From Quadrisphaera sp. RL12-1S (GTDB lineage Bacteria; Actinomycetota; Actinomycetes; Actinomycetales; Quadrisphaeraceae), in contig NZ_JACNME010000001.1 in assembly GCF_014270065.1 (NCBI RefSeq), positions 434,001 to 498,000 on the forward strand: a DNA stretch of 64,000 nt, read 5' to 3'. Below, piece by piece: positions 35,888 to 44,716 of the stretch. How positions within the stretch are numbered: position 1 is the stretch's first letter; each line of letters begins with the position of its first letter. Position numbers and translations under genes: made by a program. The notes below the pieces were generated by a model that ran no database searches, was not told where the DNA came from, and saw only the letters and a list, made by a program, of their open reading frames with translations.

Positions 35888-35924
35888 CGGGCGCGGGCTG
35901 ACCGCACCCGGGAACTCGGGGTGG

Positions 35925-36602
35925 TCAGCGCGCGCGGCGGCGCAGGCGCTCCACGTCGAGCAGGTTGACCGACCGGGCCTCCAGCCGCACCCAGCCGCGG
36001 GCGGCGAAGTCGGCCAGGGCCTTGTTCACCGTCTCGCGGGAGGCGCCGACCAGCTGGGCGAGCTCCTCCTGGGTGAGGTCGTGCTGGACGAGCAGACCCG
36101 TCTCGGTGGTGCGCCCGAACCGCAGCGCCAGGTCGAGCAGGGTCCCGGCGACGCGTCCGGGCACGTCGGTGAACACGAGGTCGGCGAGGGCGGTGTTCGC
36201 CCGCCGGAGCCGGCGGGCCAGTGCCCGGAGCAGCTGCTGGGCGACCTCGGGGCGGGGGGCCATCCACGCGTACAGCTGCTCGTAGTCGAGCGCCACGAGG
36301 CGCGCCGGTCCCACGGCCACCGCGCTGGAGGTGCGGGGCCCCGGGTCGAACCAGCTGAGCTCGCCGAACATCTCCCCCGGGCCGAGCACCGCGAGGAGGT
36401 TCTCGCGCCCGTCCCCCGAGGTGCGTCCGAGCTTGATCTTGCCGGCCTGGATGACGAAGAGGTCGGCGGGCTCGTCGCCCTGGGCGAAGAGGACCTGCCC
36501 GCGCTTGAGCTCCACCACCCGTGCCAGCGACAGCAGGACCTCGGAGGCCTCCTCGTCGACCCCCACGAACAGGGGGGCGCGTCGCAGAACGTCCTGATCC
36601 AC
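35925..36602 (-). CDS. crp: Crp/Fnr-family cAMP receptor regulator
   Basis: 225 residues. The cyclic-nucleotide domain has [18 protein letters not shown], the phosphate-binding cassette of actinobacterial Crp. The hinge helix is [20 protein letters not shown], and the DNA-binding helix-turn-helix is [20 protein letters not shown]. Very close to Streptomyces Crp and Rv3676. The start at 36602 ([12 protein letters not shown]) matches where homologues begin and has CACACT six bases upstream, a weaker leaderless -10; a GTG at 36620 would add six residues. It regulates carbon metabolism and development-type genes. Confidence 0.93.
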   Translation of the reverse strand: MDQDVLRRAPLFVGVDEEASEVLLSLARVVELKRGQVLFAQGDEPADLFVIQAGKIKLGRTSGDGRENLLAVLGPGEMFGELSWFDPGPRTSSAVAVGPARLVALDYEQLYAWMAPRPEVAQQLLRALARRLRRANTALADLVFTDVPGRVAGTLLDLALRFGRTTETGLLVQHDLTQEELAQLVGASRETVNKALADFAARGWVRLEARSVNLLDVERLRRRAR

Positions 36603-36678
36603 GCTGGCAGTGTGCCGCACGCGCCCCCGGTCGGCCTCAGGCGCACCACCCGTGCGGGCGACGCCGGGCCTGGGGCGG

Positions 36679-37143
36679 TCAGGAGACCTCGGCGACGACC
36701 TCCACCTCGACGGGGGCGCCGAGGGGCAGCTGGGCCACGCCCACGGCGGAGCGGGCGTGGCGCCCGGCCTCGCCGAAGACCTCCGCGAAGAGGTCGCTGG
36801 CGCCGTTCGCGACCCCGGGCTGGCCGGTGAAGCCGTCGGCGCTGGCCACGAAGACCGTGAGCTTGACGATGCGCGCCACCGCGTCCAGCCCGACCTCCGC
36901 GTCGAGCGCGGCCACGGCGTTGAGCGCCGCGGTGCGCGCCTGCTCCTTCGCGGCGGCGGGGTCGACGAGGCCGTCGCCCTCGCCCACCAGGCCGGTCACG
37001 GGCAGGGCGCCGCCGACGAAGGGCAGCTGGCCGGAGGTGAACACCAGCGAGCCGGTCCGCACCGTCGGCACGTAGGAGGCGACGGGCGCCGCCACCGGCG
37101 GCAGCTCGAGGCCGAGGGCTGCGAGGTTCTCCCGCGCGGTCAC
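36679..37143 (-). CDS. RidA-family (YjgF/UK114) protein
   Basis: 154 residues. The family core includes VRTGSLVFTSGQLPFV, TAALNAVAALDAEVGLDAVARIVKLTVFV and the C-terminal PLGAPVEVEVVAEV. RidA proteins hydrolyse reactive enamine/imine intermediates made by pyridoxal enzymes. In this subfamily (Rv3678c) the activity is not tested. GTG lies five bases after the DUF4177 stop, so the two form an operon. Confidence 0.85.
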   Translation of the reverse strand: MTARENLAALGLELPPVAAPVASYVPTVRTGSLVFTSGQLPFVGGALPVTGLVGEGDGLVDPAAAKEQARTAALNAVAALDAEVGLDAVARIVKLTVFVASADGFTGQPGVANGASDLFAEVFGEAGRHARSAVGVAQLPLGAPVEVEVVAEVS

Positions 37144-37147
37144 CGGG

Positions 37148-37306
37148 TCAGCCCTGCTTCGGGCGCTTGAGGTAGGCCACGAGGCCGTTGCCGCCGGGGC
37201 CGGGCACCACCTGCACGAGCTCCCAGCCCTCCTCGCCGAAGTTGTCGAGGATCGCCTTGGTGCTGTGCACGATGAGCGGCGCTGTCAGGTACTCCCACTG
37301 GGTCAC
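37148..37306 (-). CDS. DUF4177 small protein
   Basis: 52 residues: TQWEYLTAPLIVHSTKAILD, then NFGEEGWELVQVVPGPGG. The WEYxxxPLxxHxTKxILDNxGxxGWELVQV pattern is a conserved actinobacterial family (Rv3678A) of unknown function. The start is the GTG at 37306. TAGGCT lies eight bases upstream, giving a one- or two-base leader at most. It starts divergently from the first ArsA-like gene. Confidence 0.85.
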   Translation of the reverse strand: MTQWEYLTAPLIVHSTKAILDNFGEEGWELVQVVPGPGGNGLVAYLKRPKQG

Positions 37307-37375
37307 GCCTGGCGAGCCTAGTCCCGGGGGTGCTGTCCGGGGGCGCGGCGGCGGCCCCGTCCGTACTGTCGGTGG
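37307..37375. promoter_or_regulatory. Divergent promoter between DUF4177 and arsA-like genes
   Basis: A 69-base gap with TAGGCT (minus strand, 37315-37320) and TACTGT (plus strand, 37364-37369). The latter is six bases before the GTG at 37376 and indicates a leaderless message. Confidence 0.55.
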
Positions 37376-38446
37376 GTGATCGCACGCACCGAGGCCCGGG
37401 GCGAGCAGCCCCGGCTGCACGTCGTCACCGGCAAGGGCGGGACCGGCAAGACCACGGTCGCCGTGGCGCTGGCGCTGGCGCTCGCCGACGAGGGCAGGCG
37501 GGTGCTCGTGTGCGAGGTGGAGGGGCGCCAGGGCGTCTCGCGCCTGCTGGGCACCGAGGCGCTGCCCTACCAGGAGGTCGAGCTGGCCGAGGGCGCCGGC
37601 GGCGGCCAGGTGGTGGGCCTGGCCGTGGAGCCGCGCGCCGCGCTGGTGGACTACCTCGACACCTTCCACGGCGGCGTCCTCGGAGGCCGGGGCGCCCGCG
37701 CCTCCACGGTGCTGGACCGCGCCGGCGCGGTGGAGTTCATCGCCGATGTGGCGCCGGGCCTGCGCGACGTCCTGCTGGTGGGCAAGGTCTACGAGGCCGT
37801 GCGCCGCACGAGCACGGGTCGCTCCGACGGCGGGGAGCCGGCCTACGACGCCGTGGTGCTGGACGCCCCGCCGACCGGCCGCATCACCCGCTTCCTGGGC
37901 ATCGGCGACGAGCTGGCGCAGCTCGCCGCCGGTGGCCCGATCGCGGCGCGCGCGGCGTCCGTGGCGGCGCTGCTGCGCTCGGAGCAGACGGCGGTGCACC
38001 TGGTCTGCCTGCCGGAGGAGCTGCCCGTGACCGAGACGCTGGAGGCCGCGGCGGAGCTGCGCGCCGCCGGGCTGCCGCTGGGCGCCGTCGTCGCCAACCG
38101 CGTGCTGGCCGGCGCCGGGGACGGCGGGGGCTCCCGGGCCCGGGTGCGCGCGGCGCTGCGGCGGGCCCTCTCCCCCGAGGACGACGACGGCGGGGGCGGC
38201 AGCGGGGGCGGCGCCGAGGACCTGGTGGCGGCCCTGGAGGCCCAGGAGCGGGTGCGCGCCGCCCGGGTGGCCGAGCAGCGGCACTGGCTGGAGGTGGTCC
38301 GCGGCGCGGGCCGCGGCGTGCGCGAGCTGCCCGACCTGCCCGGCGGGGTGGACCTCGAGGGCCTGTACCGCCTCGCGGACGACCTCGCCGCCTCGCCGCT
38401 GCCGTCCCCGCAGGACGCGCCCGCCCCCGCGGGAGGTGCGGCGTGA
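37376..38446 (+). CDS. ArsA-like anion-transporting ATPase, first paralogue
   Basis: 356 residues. P-loop VVTGKGGTGKTTVAVALALA at the N-terminus (about 16-35), with the switch region VLDAPPTGRITRFL. It belongs to the ArsA/Get3 family of dimeric ATPases; the actinobacterial pair (Rv3679/Rv3680) forms a complex linked to envelope stress and no arsenite role is proven. A Glu/Asp/Gly-rich insertion (EDDDGGGGSGGG) lies near residue 270. The GTG at 37376 is leaderless by its -10 spacing. Confidence 0.88.
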   Translation: MIARTEARGEQPRLHVVTGKGGTGKTTVAVALALALADEGRRVLVCEVEGRQGVSRLLGTEALPYQEVELAEGAGGGQVVGLAVEPRAALVDYLDTFHGGVLGGRGARASTVLDRAGAVEFIADVAPGLRDVLLVGKVYEAVRRTSTGRSDGGEPAYDAVVLDAPPTGRITRFLGIGDELAQLAAGGPIAARAASVAALLRSEQTAVHLVCLPEELPVTETLEAAAELRAAGLPLGAVVANRVLAGAGDGGGSRARVRAALRRALSPEDDDGGGGSGGGAEDLVAALEAQERVRAARVAEQRHWLEVVRGAGRGVRELPDLPGGVDLEGLYRLADDLAASPLPSPQDAPAPAGGAA

Positions 38447-39684
38447 GCGCGGGACCGGGCGCGGCGGGCGGCTGGGACCTGGACGCGCTCCTGGACGACC
38501 GCGGCGTGGAGGTGGTCGTCTGCGCGGGGTCCGGTGGCGTCGGCAAGACCACCACGGCAGCGGCGGTGGCGCTGCGGGCCGCCGAGCGGGGCCGCCGGGT
38601 GGCGGTGCTCACGGTGGACCCGGCCCGCCGGCTCGCGCAGGCCCTGGGCACCGAAGGCCACGCGGGTCCCGACCAGAAGGAGGACGACGGTCCCGCGCCC
38701 GACGAGCCGCGCCGGGTGCCGGGCGTGGACACCAGCCGGGGCGGGAGCCTGGACGCCCTCGTCCTCGACGCCCGTCGCACCCTCGACGCCCTGGTGGACT
38801 CCGCCCTGCCCCCGGCCCGCGCGGAGCAGGTGAAGTCCAACCCCGTCTACAGCTCGCTGGCGACGTCGTTCTCCGGCACGCAGGAGTACATGGCCATGGA
38901 GCGGCTGGGGCAGCTGCGCGCCGGCAGGGGCACCCCCTCGGGGTGGGACCTCGTGGTGGTCGACACCCCGCCGAGCCGTTCCGCGCTGGACTTCCTGGAC
39001 GCGCCCACGCGCCTGGCGTCCTTCCTCGACGGCCGGTTCGCGCGGCTGCTCATGGCCCCGGTGCGCTTCGCGGGCTCGGCGCGCACGGGCTCGGGCCTGC
39101 GGGCCGCCGGGGGCCGCGTGGTCGGGGCGCTGGCCGGTGGCGTGGCGACCGCGATGGACCGGGTGCTGGGGGGCCGGCTGCTCCGCGACGTCCAGGCGCT
39201 CGTGGAGGGGCTGGACGAGGTCTTCGGAGGCTTCCGGGAGCGGGCCGAGGCGACGTCCGCGGCGCTGCGGGACTCCCGGACGGCCTTCGTGGTGGTCACC
39301 GCGCCGGAGACCGAGCCCCTCGCGGAGGCGGTCTTCCTCGTGGGCCGGCTCCGCTCGGCGGAGCTGGTGCCGGCGGCGGTGGTGGTCAACCGCGCGACGC
39401 GCGCCGCCGAGGGGCTGGACGCCGCCGCGGCCCGACGGGCCGCGGACTCGCTGCGGGACGGCACCGCCGACCAGCGGCGGGCGGCGCAGGTGCTGGACCT
39501 GCAGGTGGAGCTGCTGGAGCGGGTGGAGCGGGAGCGGCGCCTCGTCGACGAGCACCTGGCGGGCTCCGGGACGGCCACCGCGCTGGTGCCGGCCCTGGAC
39601 GGCGACGTCGCGGACCTGGAGGGGCTTCGGGCGGTGGGTGCGGCCCTGGCCGGCGCGGCCCCGCGGTCGGGGCGCTCGACCTGA
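38443..39684 (+). CDS. ArsA-like anion-transporting ATPase, second paralogue
   Basis: 413 residues. P-loop VVVCAGSGGVGKTTTAAAVA near residues 24-43 and switch VVDTPPSRSALDFLDAP. It includes the conserved NPVYSSLATSFSGTQEYMAMERL segment of the Rv3680 type. GTG overlaps the first paralogue's stop (GTGA), so the two are made together and probably form a heteromeric ATPase. A 20-residue acidic insert follows the TVDPARRLAQALG segment. Confidence 0.88.
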   Translation: MSAGPGAAGGWDLDALLDDRGVEVVVCAGSGGVGKTTTAAAVALRAAERGRRVAVLTVDPARRLAQALGTEGHAGPDQKEDDGPAPDEPRRVPGVDTSRGGSLDALVLDARRTLDALVDSALPPARAEQVKSNPVYSSLATSFSGTQEYMAMERLGQLRAGRGTPSGWDLVVVDTPPSRSALDFLDAPTRLASFLDGRFARLLMAPVRFAGSARTGSGLRAAGGRVVGALAGGVATAMDRVLGGRLLRDVQALVEGLDEVFGGFRERAEATSAALRDSRTAFVVVTAPETEPLAEAVFLVGRLRSAELVPAAVVVNRATRAAEGLDAAAARRAADSLRDGTADQRRAAQVLDLQVELLERVERERRLVDEHLAGSGTATALVPALDGDVADLEGLRAVGAALAGAAPRSGRST

Positions 39685-39692
39685 CCGCTCGG

Positions 39693-40016
39693 TCAGGCGG
39701 TGCGGGCGGAGGCGGCGGCCTCGGCGCGGGCGTGCTCGGCCTTGGCGGCCTGCAGGAGGCGGCTCCAGGACTGCACGTTCGGGCGGCGCTTGAGGATGGC
39801 GCGGCGCTCGCGCTCGGTCATGCCGCCCCAGACGCCGAACTCGATGCGGTTGTCGAGGGAGTCGGCGAGGCACTCGGTGCGGACCGGGCAGGCCTGGCAG
39901 ACGACCTTGGCCCGGTTCTGCTCAGCGCCCTGGACGAAGAGGGCGTCCGGGTCCGTGGTGCGGCACGCGGCCTGGGTGGTCCACTCGGCGGGCTCGAGGT
40001 AGAGGGTCTCGCTCAT
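39693..40016 (-). CDS. whiB4: WhiB-family iron-sulfur regulator, WhiB4 type
   Basis: 107 residues. Four cluster cysteines: Cys18, Cys40, Cys43 and Cys49 (ACRTTDPD; CQACPVRTEC). The sequence runs on to SLDNRIEFGVWGGMTERERR, the WhiB4-type turn motif, then a basic DNA-binding helix. In M. tuberculosis WhiB4 senses oxygen and NO and controls antioxidant genes. The ATG at 40016 has a GGAAGG ribosome site. It ends nine bases from the convergent ArsA-like gene, as in Rv3680/Rv3681c. Confidence 0.93.
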   Translation of the reverse strand: MSETLYLEPAEWTTQAACRTTDPDALFVQGAEQNRAKVVCQACPVRTECLADSLDNRIEFGVWGGMTERERRAILKRRPNVQSWSRLLQAAKAEHARAEAAASARTA

Positions 40017-40290
40017 GGTGGTGCCTTCCGGTCGGTGGAGCGGCGGGGAAGCGCCGATCGGTGGGGCCCGAGCCGGCCAGGAGGACGAGGGCTTCTGCCC
40101 CGTTCCACCCGTCCGGACGAGTGACACGGATGAAGTTACGAACTGGTCACGCTGGTTCCCACCCCTCGTGCGGGCCATTTCCAGGACCACCGGTGACTAG
40201 TCACCGTGGCCCACGGCTGCGCACATCACGGTCTGGTAAGGGACCTCGTGAGTGGCCGGGTCGGACGCACCGGCCCCGTACGCTGGAGGC
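40017..40290. promoter_or_regulatory. Divergent whiB4/ponA2 control region
   Basis: This 274-base region is unusually A/T-containing. It carries a perfect 16-bp palindrome, CGGTGACTAGTCACCG (40191-40206), TAACTT on the minus strand (40133-40138) as a possible whiB4 -10, and TACGCT (40279-40284) six bases before the ponA2 ATG. No gene is supported. Confidence 0.6.
40279..40284 (+). promoter_or_regulatory. -10 element for leaderless ponA2-like gene
   Basis: TACGCT, six bases before the ATG at 40291. GGAGG lies in the six-base gap but is too close to the ATG to serve as a ribosome site. Confidence 0.55.
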
Positions 40291-42846
40291 ATGCCGGCCC
40301 GCGCCCCACGCCCCCGTCCCGACGACGGCGACGCGGACGGCCGGTCGACGCGGCGCAGCGCGTCCTTCGGGCGGGCGACCAAGCTCCTCGCGGGGTTCCT
40401 GGCGGCCAGCGTCGGCGCCGGCGTGCTCGTCGCGGGCCTGGCGGCGCCTGCGGTCATCGCCGCAGGTCAGACCAGCAACAACACCGTCGCCGCGTTCAAC
40501 AGCCTGCCGGCTTCGCTCGACCAGCCGCCGCTGAGCCAGCAGACCCGCATCCTGTACTCCGACGGGTCGCTGATGGCCACCTTCTACTACGAGAACCGCA
40601 TCCTGGTCCCCCTGGACAAGGTCTCCCCGATCATGCAGAAGGCCATGGTCGACATCGAGGACAGCCGCTTCTACGAGCACGGCGGCGTCGACCCGCGCGG
40701 CCTGGCCCGCGCCTTCGTGCAGAACTCCCAGGGCGGGGACACCCAGGGCGCCTCCACGCTCACGCAGCAGTGGATCAAGAACGTGCAGGTGGAGGAGGCG
40801 CTGTCCGCCCTGCCCACCAACGCGACGGCCGCCGACCGGCAGAAGGCCTTCAACGGCGTCACGGTGCGCTCGGGTCTGGACGGCTACGTGCGCAAGCTGC
40901 GCGAGATGAAGCTGGCGATCGCCGCGGAGAAGAAGTTCTCCAAGGACCAGATCCTGGAGAACTACCTCAACATCGCCAACTTCGGCGGCGGCCAGTACGG
41001 CGTCGAGGCCGCCAGCCGGCACTGGTTCAACAAGTCGGCGGCCGACCTCGACCTGTCCCAGGCGGCCCTGCTGGCCGGCATCGTGCAGAACCCCGTCGGG
41101 TACGACCCCGTGAACAGGCCCCAGGAGGCCCAGACCCGTCGTGACACGGTCCTGGCCCGCATGCTGCAGCTGGGCACCATCTCCCAGGCCGACCACGACG
41201 CCGCGGTGGCGACCCCGCTGGAGAAGGTGCTGGACGTCCAGCAGACCCCGAACGGCTGCGAGCAGGCGGGCTCGGCGGGCTTCTTCTGCGACTACGTGGT
41301 GAAGGAGTTCCGCGACGACGACGCGTTCGGCGGCTCCAAGGAGGACCGGCTCAAGCAGCTGTACCGCGGCGGCCTGACCATCACCACCACCCTCGACCGG
41401 GGCCGGCAGGACGCGGCGTTCCAGGAGGTGGCAGCCGGCGTCCCGGCGGACTCCACGGTGCCGACCAACCACCTCGACGGCACCGGCAAGGTGGTCCGCG
41501 ACCAGGGCACGTCCAACTTGGGAGCCTCGATCGTCTCGGTGGAGCCGGGCACCGGCAAGATCATCGCGATGGCGCAGAACCGCACCTACAACACGTCCCC
41601 GGACGCCCCGGCGGGGGCGACCGCCATCAACTACAACACGGACTACACCGAGGGAGGGTCGGCCGGGTTCCAGCCGGGCTCGAACTTCAAGCCCTTCGTG
41701 CTGGCGACGTGGCTGGCCTCCGGACGCACGCTGAACGCCACCGTGAACGGCACCCAGCGCGCCTACCCGAACGGCAGCTGGAAGTACGGCAGCTGCTACT
41801 CCGGGTCCGGGTACGGCGGGGAGCCCTACGCCCCCGGCAACGCCGGCGACGGCGAGGAGAGCGGCACCATGCCGGTCCTGGAGGCCACGGCCAAGTCCAT
41901 CAACACGGGCTACGCCGCCATGGAGAACCAGCTCAACCTCTGCGACGTCGGTGCCACCGCCCAGGCGCTCGGCATGCACAAGGCCAAGGCGGACACGCGC
42001 AACATCACGGGCAAGACGAGCACGGACATCAACGTGACGCCCGCGATGATGCTGGGCGTCGACGAGGTGGCCCCGCTGTCGGTCGCGACGGCGTACGCGG
42101 CCTTCGCCGCGGAGGGGAACTACTGCGTCCCCACGGCCATCGCGAAGGTCACCGACGCTGACGGGAAGGGCCTGCCGGTCCCCGCCGCCAAGTGCAACCA
42201 GGCGATCTCGAAGGACGTCGCCAACGGCGTCAACTACGCGCTGCAGCGCGTGCTGCAGTCCGGCGGCACGGCCTCCGGCAACGGGCTGGCCGGAGGACGC
42301 GAGGCCGCGGGCAAGACGGGCACCACCGACAAGTCCGTGGCCACCTGGTTCACCGGGTACACGCCGCAGCTGGCCACCGCGGTGTGGATCGGGGTGCCGG
42401 AGCGCAGCATGTCGCTCAACGGGGCCACCATCGCCGGACGCCGCTACCCGACCATGTACGGCGCCACGGTCTCGGCCCCGATCTGGCAGAAGTACATGAA
42501 CCGCGCGCTCGACGGCGTGGACCAGCAGGACTTCAACGACCCGCCGTACAGCATCATCGGCAGCCCGCCCGCGCCGCCGCGCCCGGCCTACACCCCCGGC
42601 CCGAGCGGCGGCGGCCAGAACGCCGCTCCCTCCCCTGGCGGCCAGCAGGGCGGCGGCCAGGGCGGCCAGCCGGGCGGCGGCCAGGGCGGCCAGGGCGGTC
42701 AGCCGGGCGGCGGTGACCAGGGCGGCCAGCAGGGCGGCGGCGGCGGTGGCGGCGGCGGCCAGCAGGGCGGCGGTGACCAGGGCGGCCAGCAGGGCGGCGG
42801 CGGCGGTGGCGGCCAGGGCGGCGGCGGCGGCGGCGGCCAAGGCTGA
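40291..42846 (+). CDS. ponA2: Class A penicillin-binding protein, PonA2-like
   Basis: 851 residues. One membrane anchor (about 27-50), a glycosyltransferase-51 domain (DIEDSRFYEHGGVDPRGL), and a transpeptidase domain with SNFK (SxxK), SIN (SxN) and KTG in AGKTGTTD. It polymerises and cross-links peptidoglycan outside the membrane. The mycobacterial PonA2 ends in a PASTA domain; here the end is a Pro linker and a Gly/Gln run of about 80 residues instead. The start at 40291 is set by the leaderless -10; a GTG at 40252 would add 13 residues. Place next to whiB4 equals Rv3682. Confidence 0.94.
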   Translation: MPARAPRPRPDDGDADGRSTRRSASFGRATKLLAGFLAASVGAGVLVAGLAAPAVIAAGQTSNNTVAAFNSLPASLDQPPLSQQTRILYSDGSLMATFYYENRILVPLDKVSPIMQKAMVDIEDSRFYEHGGVDPRGLARAFVQNSQGGDTQGASTLTQQWIKNVQVEEALSALPTNATAADRQKAFNGVTVRSGLDGYVRKLREMKLAIAAEKKFSKDQILENYLNIANFGGGQYGVEAASRHWFNKSAADLDLSQAALLAGIVQNPVGYDPVNRPQEAQTRRDTVLARMLQLGTISQADHDAAVATPLEKVLDVQQTPNGCEQAGSAGFFCDYVVKEFRDDDAFGGSKEDRLKQLYRGGLTITTTLDRGRQDAAFQEVAAGVPADSTVPTNHLDGTGKVVRDQGTSNLGASIVSVEPGTGKIIAMAQNRTYNTSPDAPAGATAINYNTDYTEGGSAGFQPGSNFKPFVLATWLASGRTLNATVNGTQRAYPNGSWKYGSCYSGSGYGGEPYAPGNAGDGEESGTMPVLEATAKSINTGYAAMENQLNLCDVGATAQALGMHKAKADTRNITGKTSTDINVTPAMMLGVDEVAPLSVATAYAAFAAEGNYCVPTAIAKVTDADGKGLPVPAAKCNQAISKDVANGVNYALQRVLQSGGTASGNGLAGGREAAGKTGTTDKSVATWFTGYTPQLATAVWIGVPERSMSLNGATIAGRRYPTMYGATVSAPIWQKYMNRALDGVDQQDFNDPPYSIIGSPPAPPRPAYTPGPSGGGQNAAPSPGGQQGGGQGGQPGGGQGGQGGQPGGGDQGGQQGGGGGGGGGQQGGGDQGGQQGGGGGGGQGGGGGGGQG
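42600..42846 (+). repeat. Gly/Gln-coding low-complexity tract
   Basis: Irregular repeats of GGCGGCCAG units in frame with the penicillin-binding protein encode a GGQ/GGG-rich tail. The tract includes two near-identical blocks around 42711-42800 (GDQGGQQGGGG twice). Confidence 0.8.
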
Positions 42847-42865
42847 CACCGACCCACGCGTGACA

Positions 42866-42905
42866 CGACGAGGTCCGCACTCCCGAGGGGGTGCGGACCT
42901 CGTCG
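42866..42905 (+). terminator. Terminator of ponA2-like gene
   Basis: A perfect 15-bp stem (42866-42880 with 42891-42905) with a 10-base loop that can add three C-G pairs, 19 bases after the stop codon. Confidence 0.8.
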
Positions 42906-42977
42906 CCGTCCGGGGCCACGGGCGACCACCCGTCGCCTGACTGGCAGCGGCCCGCCACCCGCTGGAGGGTGTGCCCC

Positions 42978-44201
42978 GTGCGCGGACTCCTGGGCCTGGC
43001 GGTGCTGGTGGGCGTCGGGGTGCTCTTCTCCGCCCACCGGCGCCGCATCCCCTGGCGGACCGTGGGCACGGCCCTCGCGCTGCAGGTGGTCTTCGCGTCC
43101 CTCGTGCTGCGGTGGGGACCGGGCCGGACGGCGCTGGACGCCGTCGCCAGCGGCGTCGAGGCGCTCATCGGCTACGCCGACGAGGGCACCACGTTCCTCT
43201 TCGGCCCGCTGACGCAGGTCGGCCCGTCGCTCGGGTCGGTGTTCGCCTTCGGGGTGCTCCCTGTGATCATCTTCCTCGGGGCGATCATCCAGCTGCTCTT
43301 CTACCTCCGCGTGGTGCAGCACGTGGCCTGGGCCCTCGGCGGTGCCCTGGGGTGGCTGCTGCGCGTCTCGCGGCTGGAGAGCTTCTTCGCGGCCGTCGTC
43401 ATCTTCCTGGGGCAGAGCGAGGCGCCCCTGATGATCGCGCCGTACCTGAGGCGGCTGACGCGCTCGCAGCTGTTCGCCGTCATCACGGGCGGCTTCGCCG
43501 CGGCGGCCGGCTCCACCCTGCTCGGGTACGCGCAGCTGGGCGCGCCGCTGCCCTACCTGCTGGCCGCCACGGCCATGAACGCCCCCGCGTCGCTGCTCAT
43601 GGCCAAGCTGCTGCTCCCCGAGACCGAGCCCGTGCAGGAGACGACCGGCGACGACGACGTGAGGAAGGTCCGCGACACCGAGTCGGCCAACGCCATCGAC
43701 GCCCTGGGGCGCGGGGCCCTGGCGGGCGGGCGCATCGCCGTCGTCGTCGGCGCCCTGCTCATCGCGTTCATCGCGGTGCTGGCGCTCGCCAACGGGATCG
43801 TCGGGGGCGTCGCGGGCCTGTTCGGCGCCCAGGGGGTCACCGTGCAGGGGATCCTCGGGTGGCTGCTGTCACCGCTGGCCTGGCTGCTGGGGGTGCCGTG
43901 GTCGGAAGCGGGCCAGGCGGGCTCGTGGATCGGTCAGAAGACGTTCCTCAACGAGTTCGTCGCGTACTCCGACTTCGGCCCGAAGACCGCCTCGCTGGAC
44001 CCGCTGACGGTGGCCGTGGTGAGCATCGCCCTGGCGGGCTTCGCCAACCTCGGCTCGATCGCCATCATGATCGGCGTGCTCGGGTCGCTGTGCCCGGAGC
44101 GGCGCGGCGAGGTGGCGCAGCTGGCGCCGCGGGCGCTGCTCGCCGGGGCCATGGCCAACCTCGCCAACGCCGCGGTCGCCGCCGTCGTCCTGTCCCTGTA
44201 G
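42978..44201 (+). CDS. nupC: Concentrative nucleoside transporter NupC family
   Basis: 407 residues, multi-pass. Family motifs are GQSEAPLMIAPYL in the middle and FLNEFVAYSDF late. It imports nucleosides with protons or sodium. The GTG at 42978 is chosen because GGAGG (42964-42968) gives normal spacing and the first helix (LLGLAVLVGVGVLF) begins at once; longer frames would start inside the preceding hairpin. Not part of the mycobacterial synteny block, so it is a local addition between ponA2 and yqeY. Confidence 0.92.
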   Translation: MRGLLGLAVLVGVGVLFSAHRRRIPWRTVGTALALQVVFASLVLRWGPGRTALDAVASGVEALIGYADEGTTFLFGPLTQVGPSLGSVFAFGVLPVIIFLGAIIQLLFYLRVVQHVAWALGGALGWLLRVSRLESFFAAVVIFLGQSEAPLMIAPYLRRLTRSQLFAVITGGFAAAAGSTLLGYAQLGAPLPYLLAATAMNAPASLLMAKLLLPETEPVQETTGDDDVRKVRDTESANAIDALGRGALAGGRIAVVVGALLIAFIAVLALANGIVGGVAGLFGAQGVTVQGILGWLLSPLAWLLGVPWSEAGQAGSWIGQKTFLNEFVAYSDFGPKTASLDPLTVAVVSIALAGFANLGSIAIMIGVLGSLCPERRGEVAQLAPRALLAGAMANLANAAVAAVVLSL

Positions 44202-44211
44202 CGGCGGCGCC

Positions 44212-44688
44212 TCAGGAGGCGAGCGCGCGCTTCACGGCGGCGGCCAGGCGTCCGCCGTCCACGGTGGAGCCCACCTGCGGGCGCAGCACGCCCATGACGG
44301 CGCCCATGGCCGACGGCCCCGTCTTCCCCGCGGCGGCGACCTGGGCCACGGCGGCGTCGACGGCGGCGGACAGCGCGTCGTCGTCGAGCTGGGCGGGCAG
44401 GTAGGCGGTGAGCACCGCCTCCTCGGCGCGCTCGCGCTCTGCCGACTCCGCGCGGCCGGCGCCGGCGAAGGCCTCCGCGGCCTCCTTGCGCTTCTTCACC
44501 TCGGTGCGCAGCACCGCCAGCACCTCGTCGTCGGACAGCTCGCGGGCCTCGGTGCCCGCCACCGACGCGGTCTTCACGGCCGTCAGCGCCATCCGCAGGG
44601 TAGCGGTGCGCACCTCGTCACGGGCCCGCATGGAGGTGTTGAGGTCGGCGCGCAGGCGCTCGGCCAGGGAGGGGCTGGGGGTGCTCAC
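44212..44688 (-). CDS. GatB/YqeY domain protein
   Basis: 158 residues. The YqeY pattern is complete: LAERLRADLNTSMRARDEVRT, ELSDDEVLAVLRTEVKKRKEAAEAF, and AVMGVLRPQVGSTVDGGRLAAAVKRAL. It resembles the tRNA-binding tail of the amidotransferase subunit GatB but stands alone; exact function unknown. The GTG at 44688 is the first reasonable start. It is convergent with nupC (10-base gap) and divergent from the phosphoesterase. Confidence 0.88.
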   Translation of the reverse strand: MSTPSPSLAERLRADLNTSMRARDEVRTATLRMALTAVKTASVAGTEARELSDDEVLAVLRTEVKKRKEAAEAFAGAGRAESAERERAEEAVLTAYLPAQLDDDALSAAVDAAVAQVAAAGKTGPSAMGAVMGVLRPQVGSTVDGGRLAAAVKRALAS

Positions 44689-44716
44689 GCCCTCGAGTCT
44701 GGCAGGGTGGGCGAGC

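Noticed and set aside
42600-42846. Repeats that could suggest a CRISPR-like or minisatellite array.
   Set aside because: Repeats are irregular, have no spacers, keep the reading frame and extend the PBP protein; they are coding low-complexity sequence.
42847-42977. Possible riboswitch before nupC.
   Set aside because: The structure is fully explained by the ponA2 terminator hairpin, and no purine-riboswitch core is visible.
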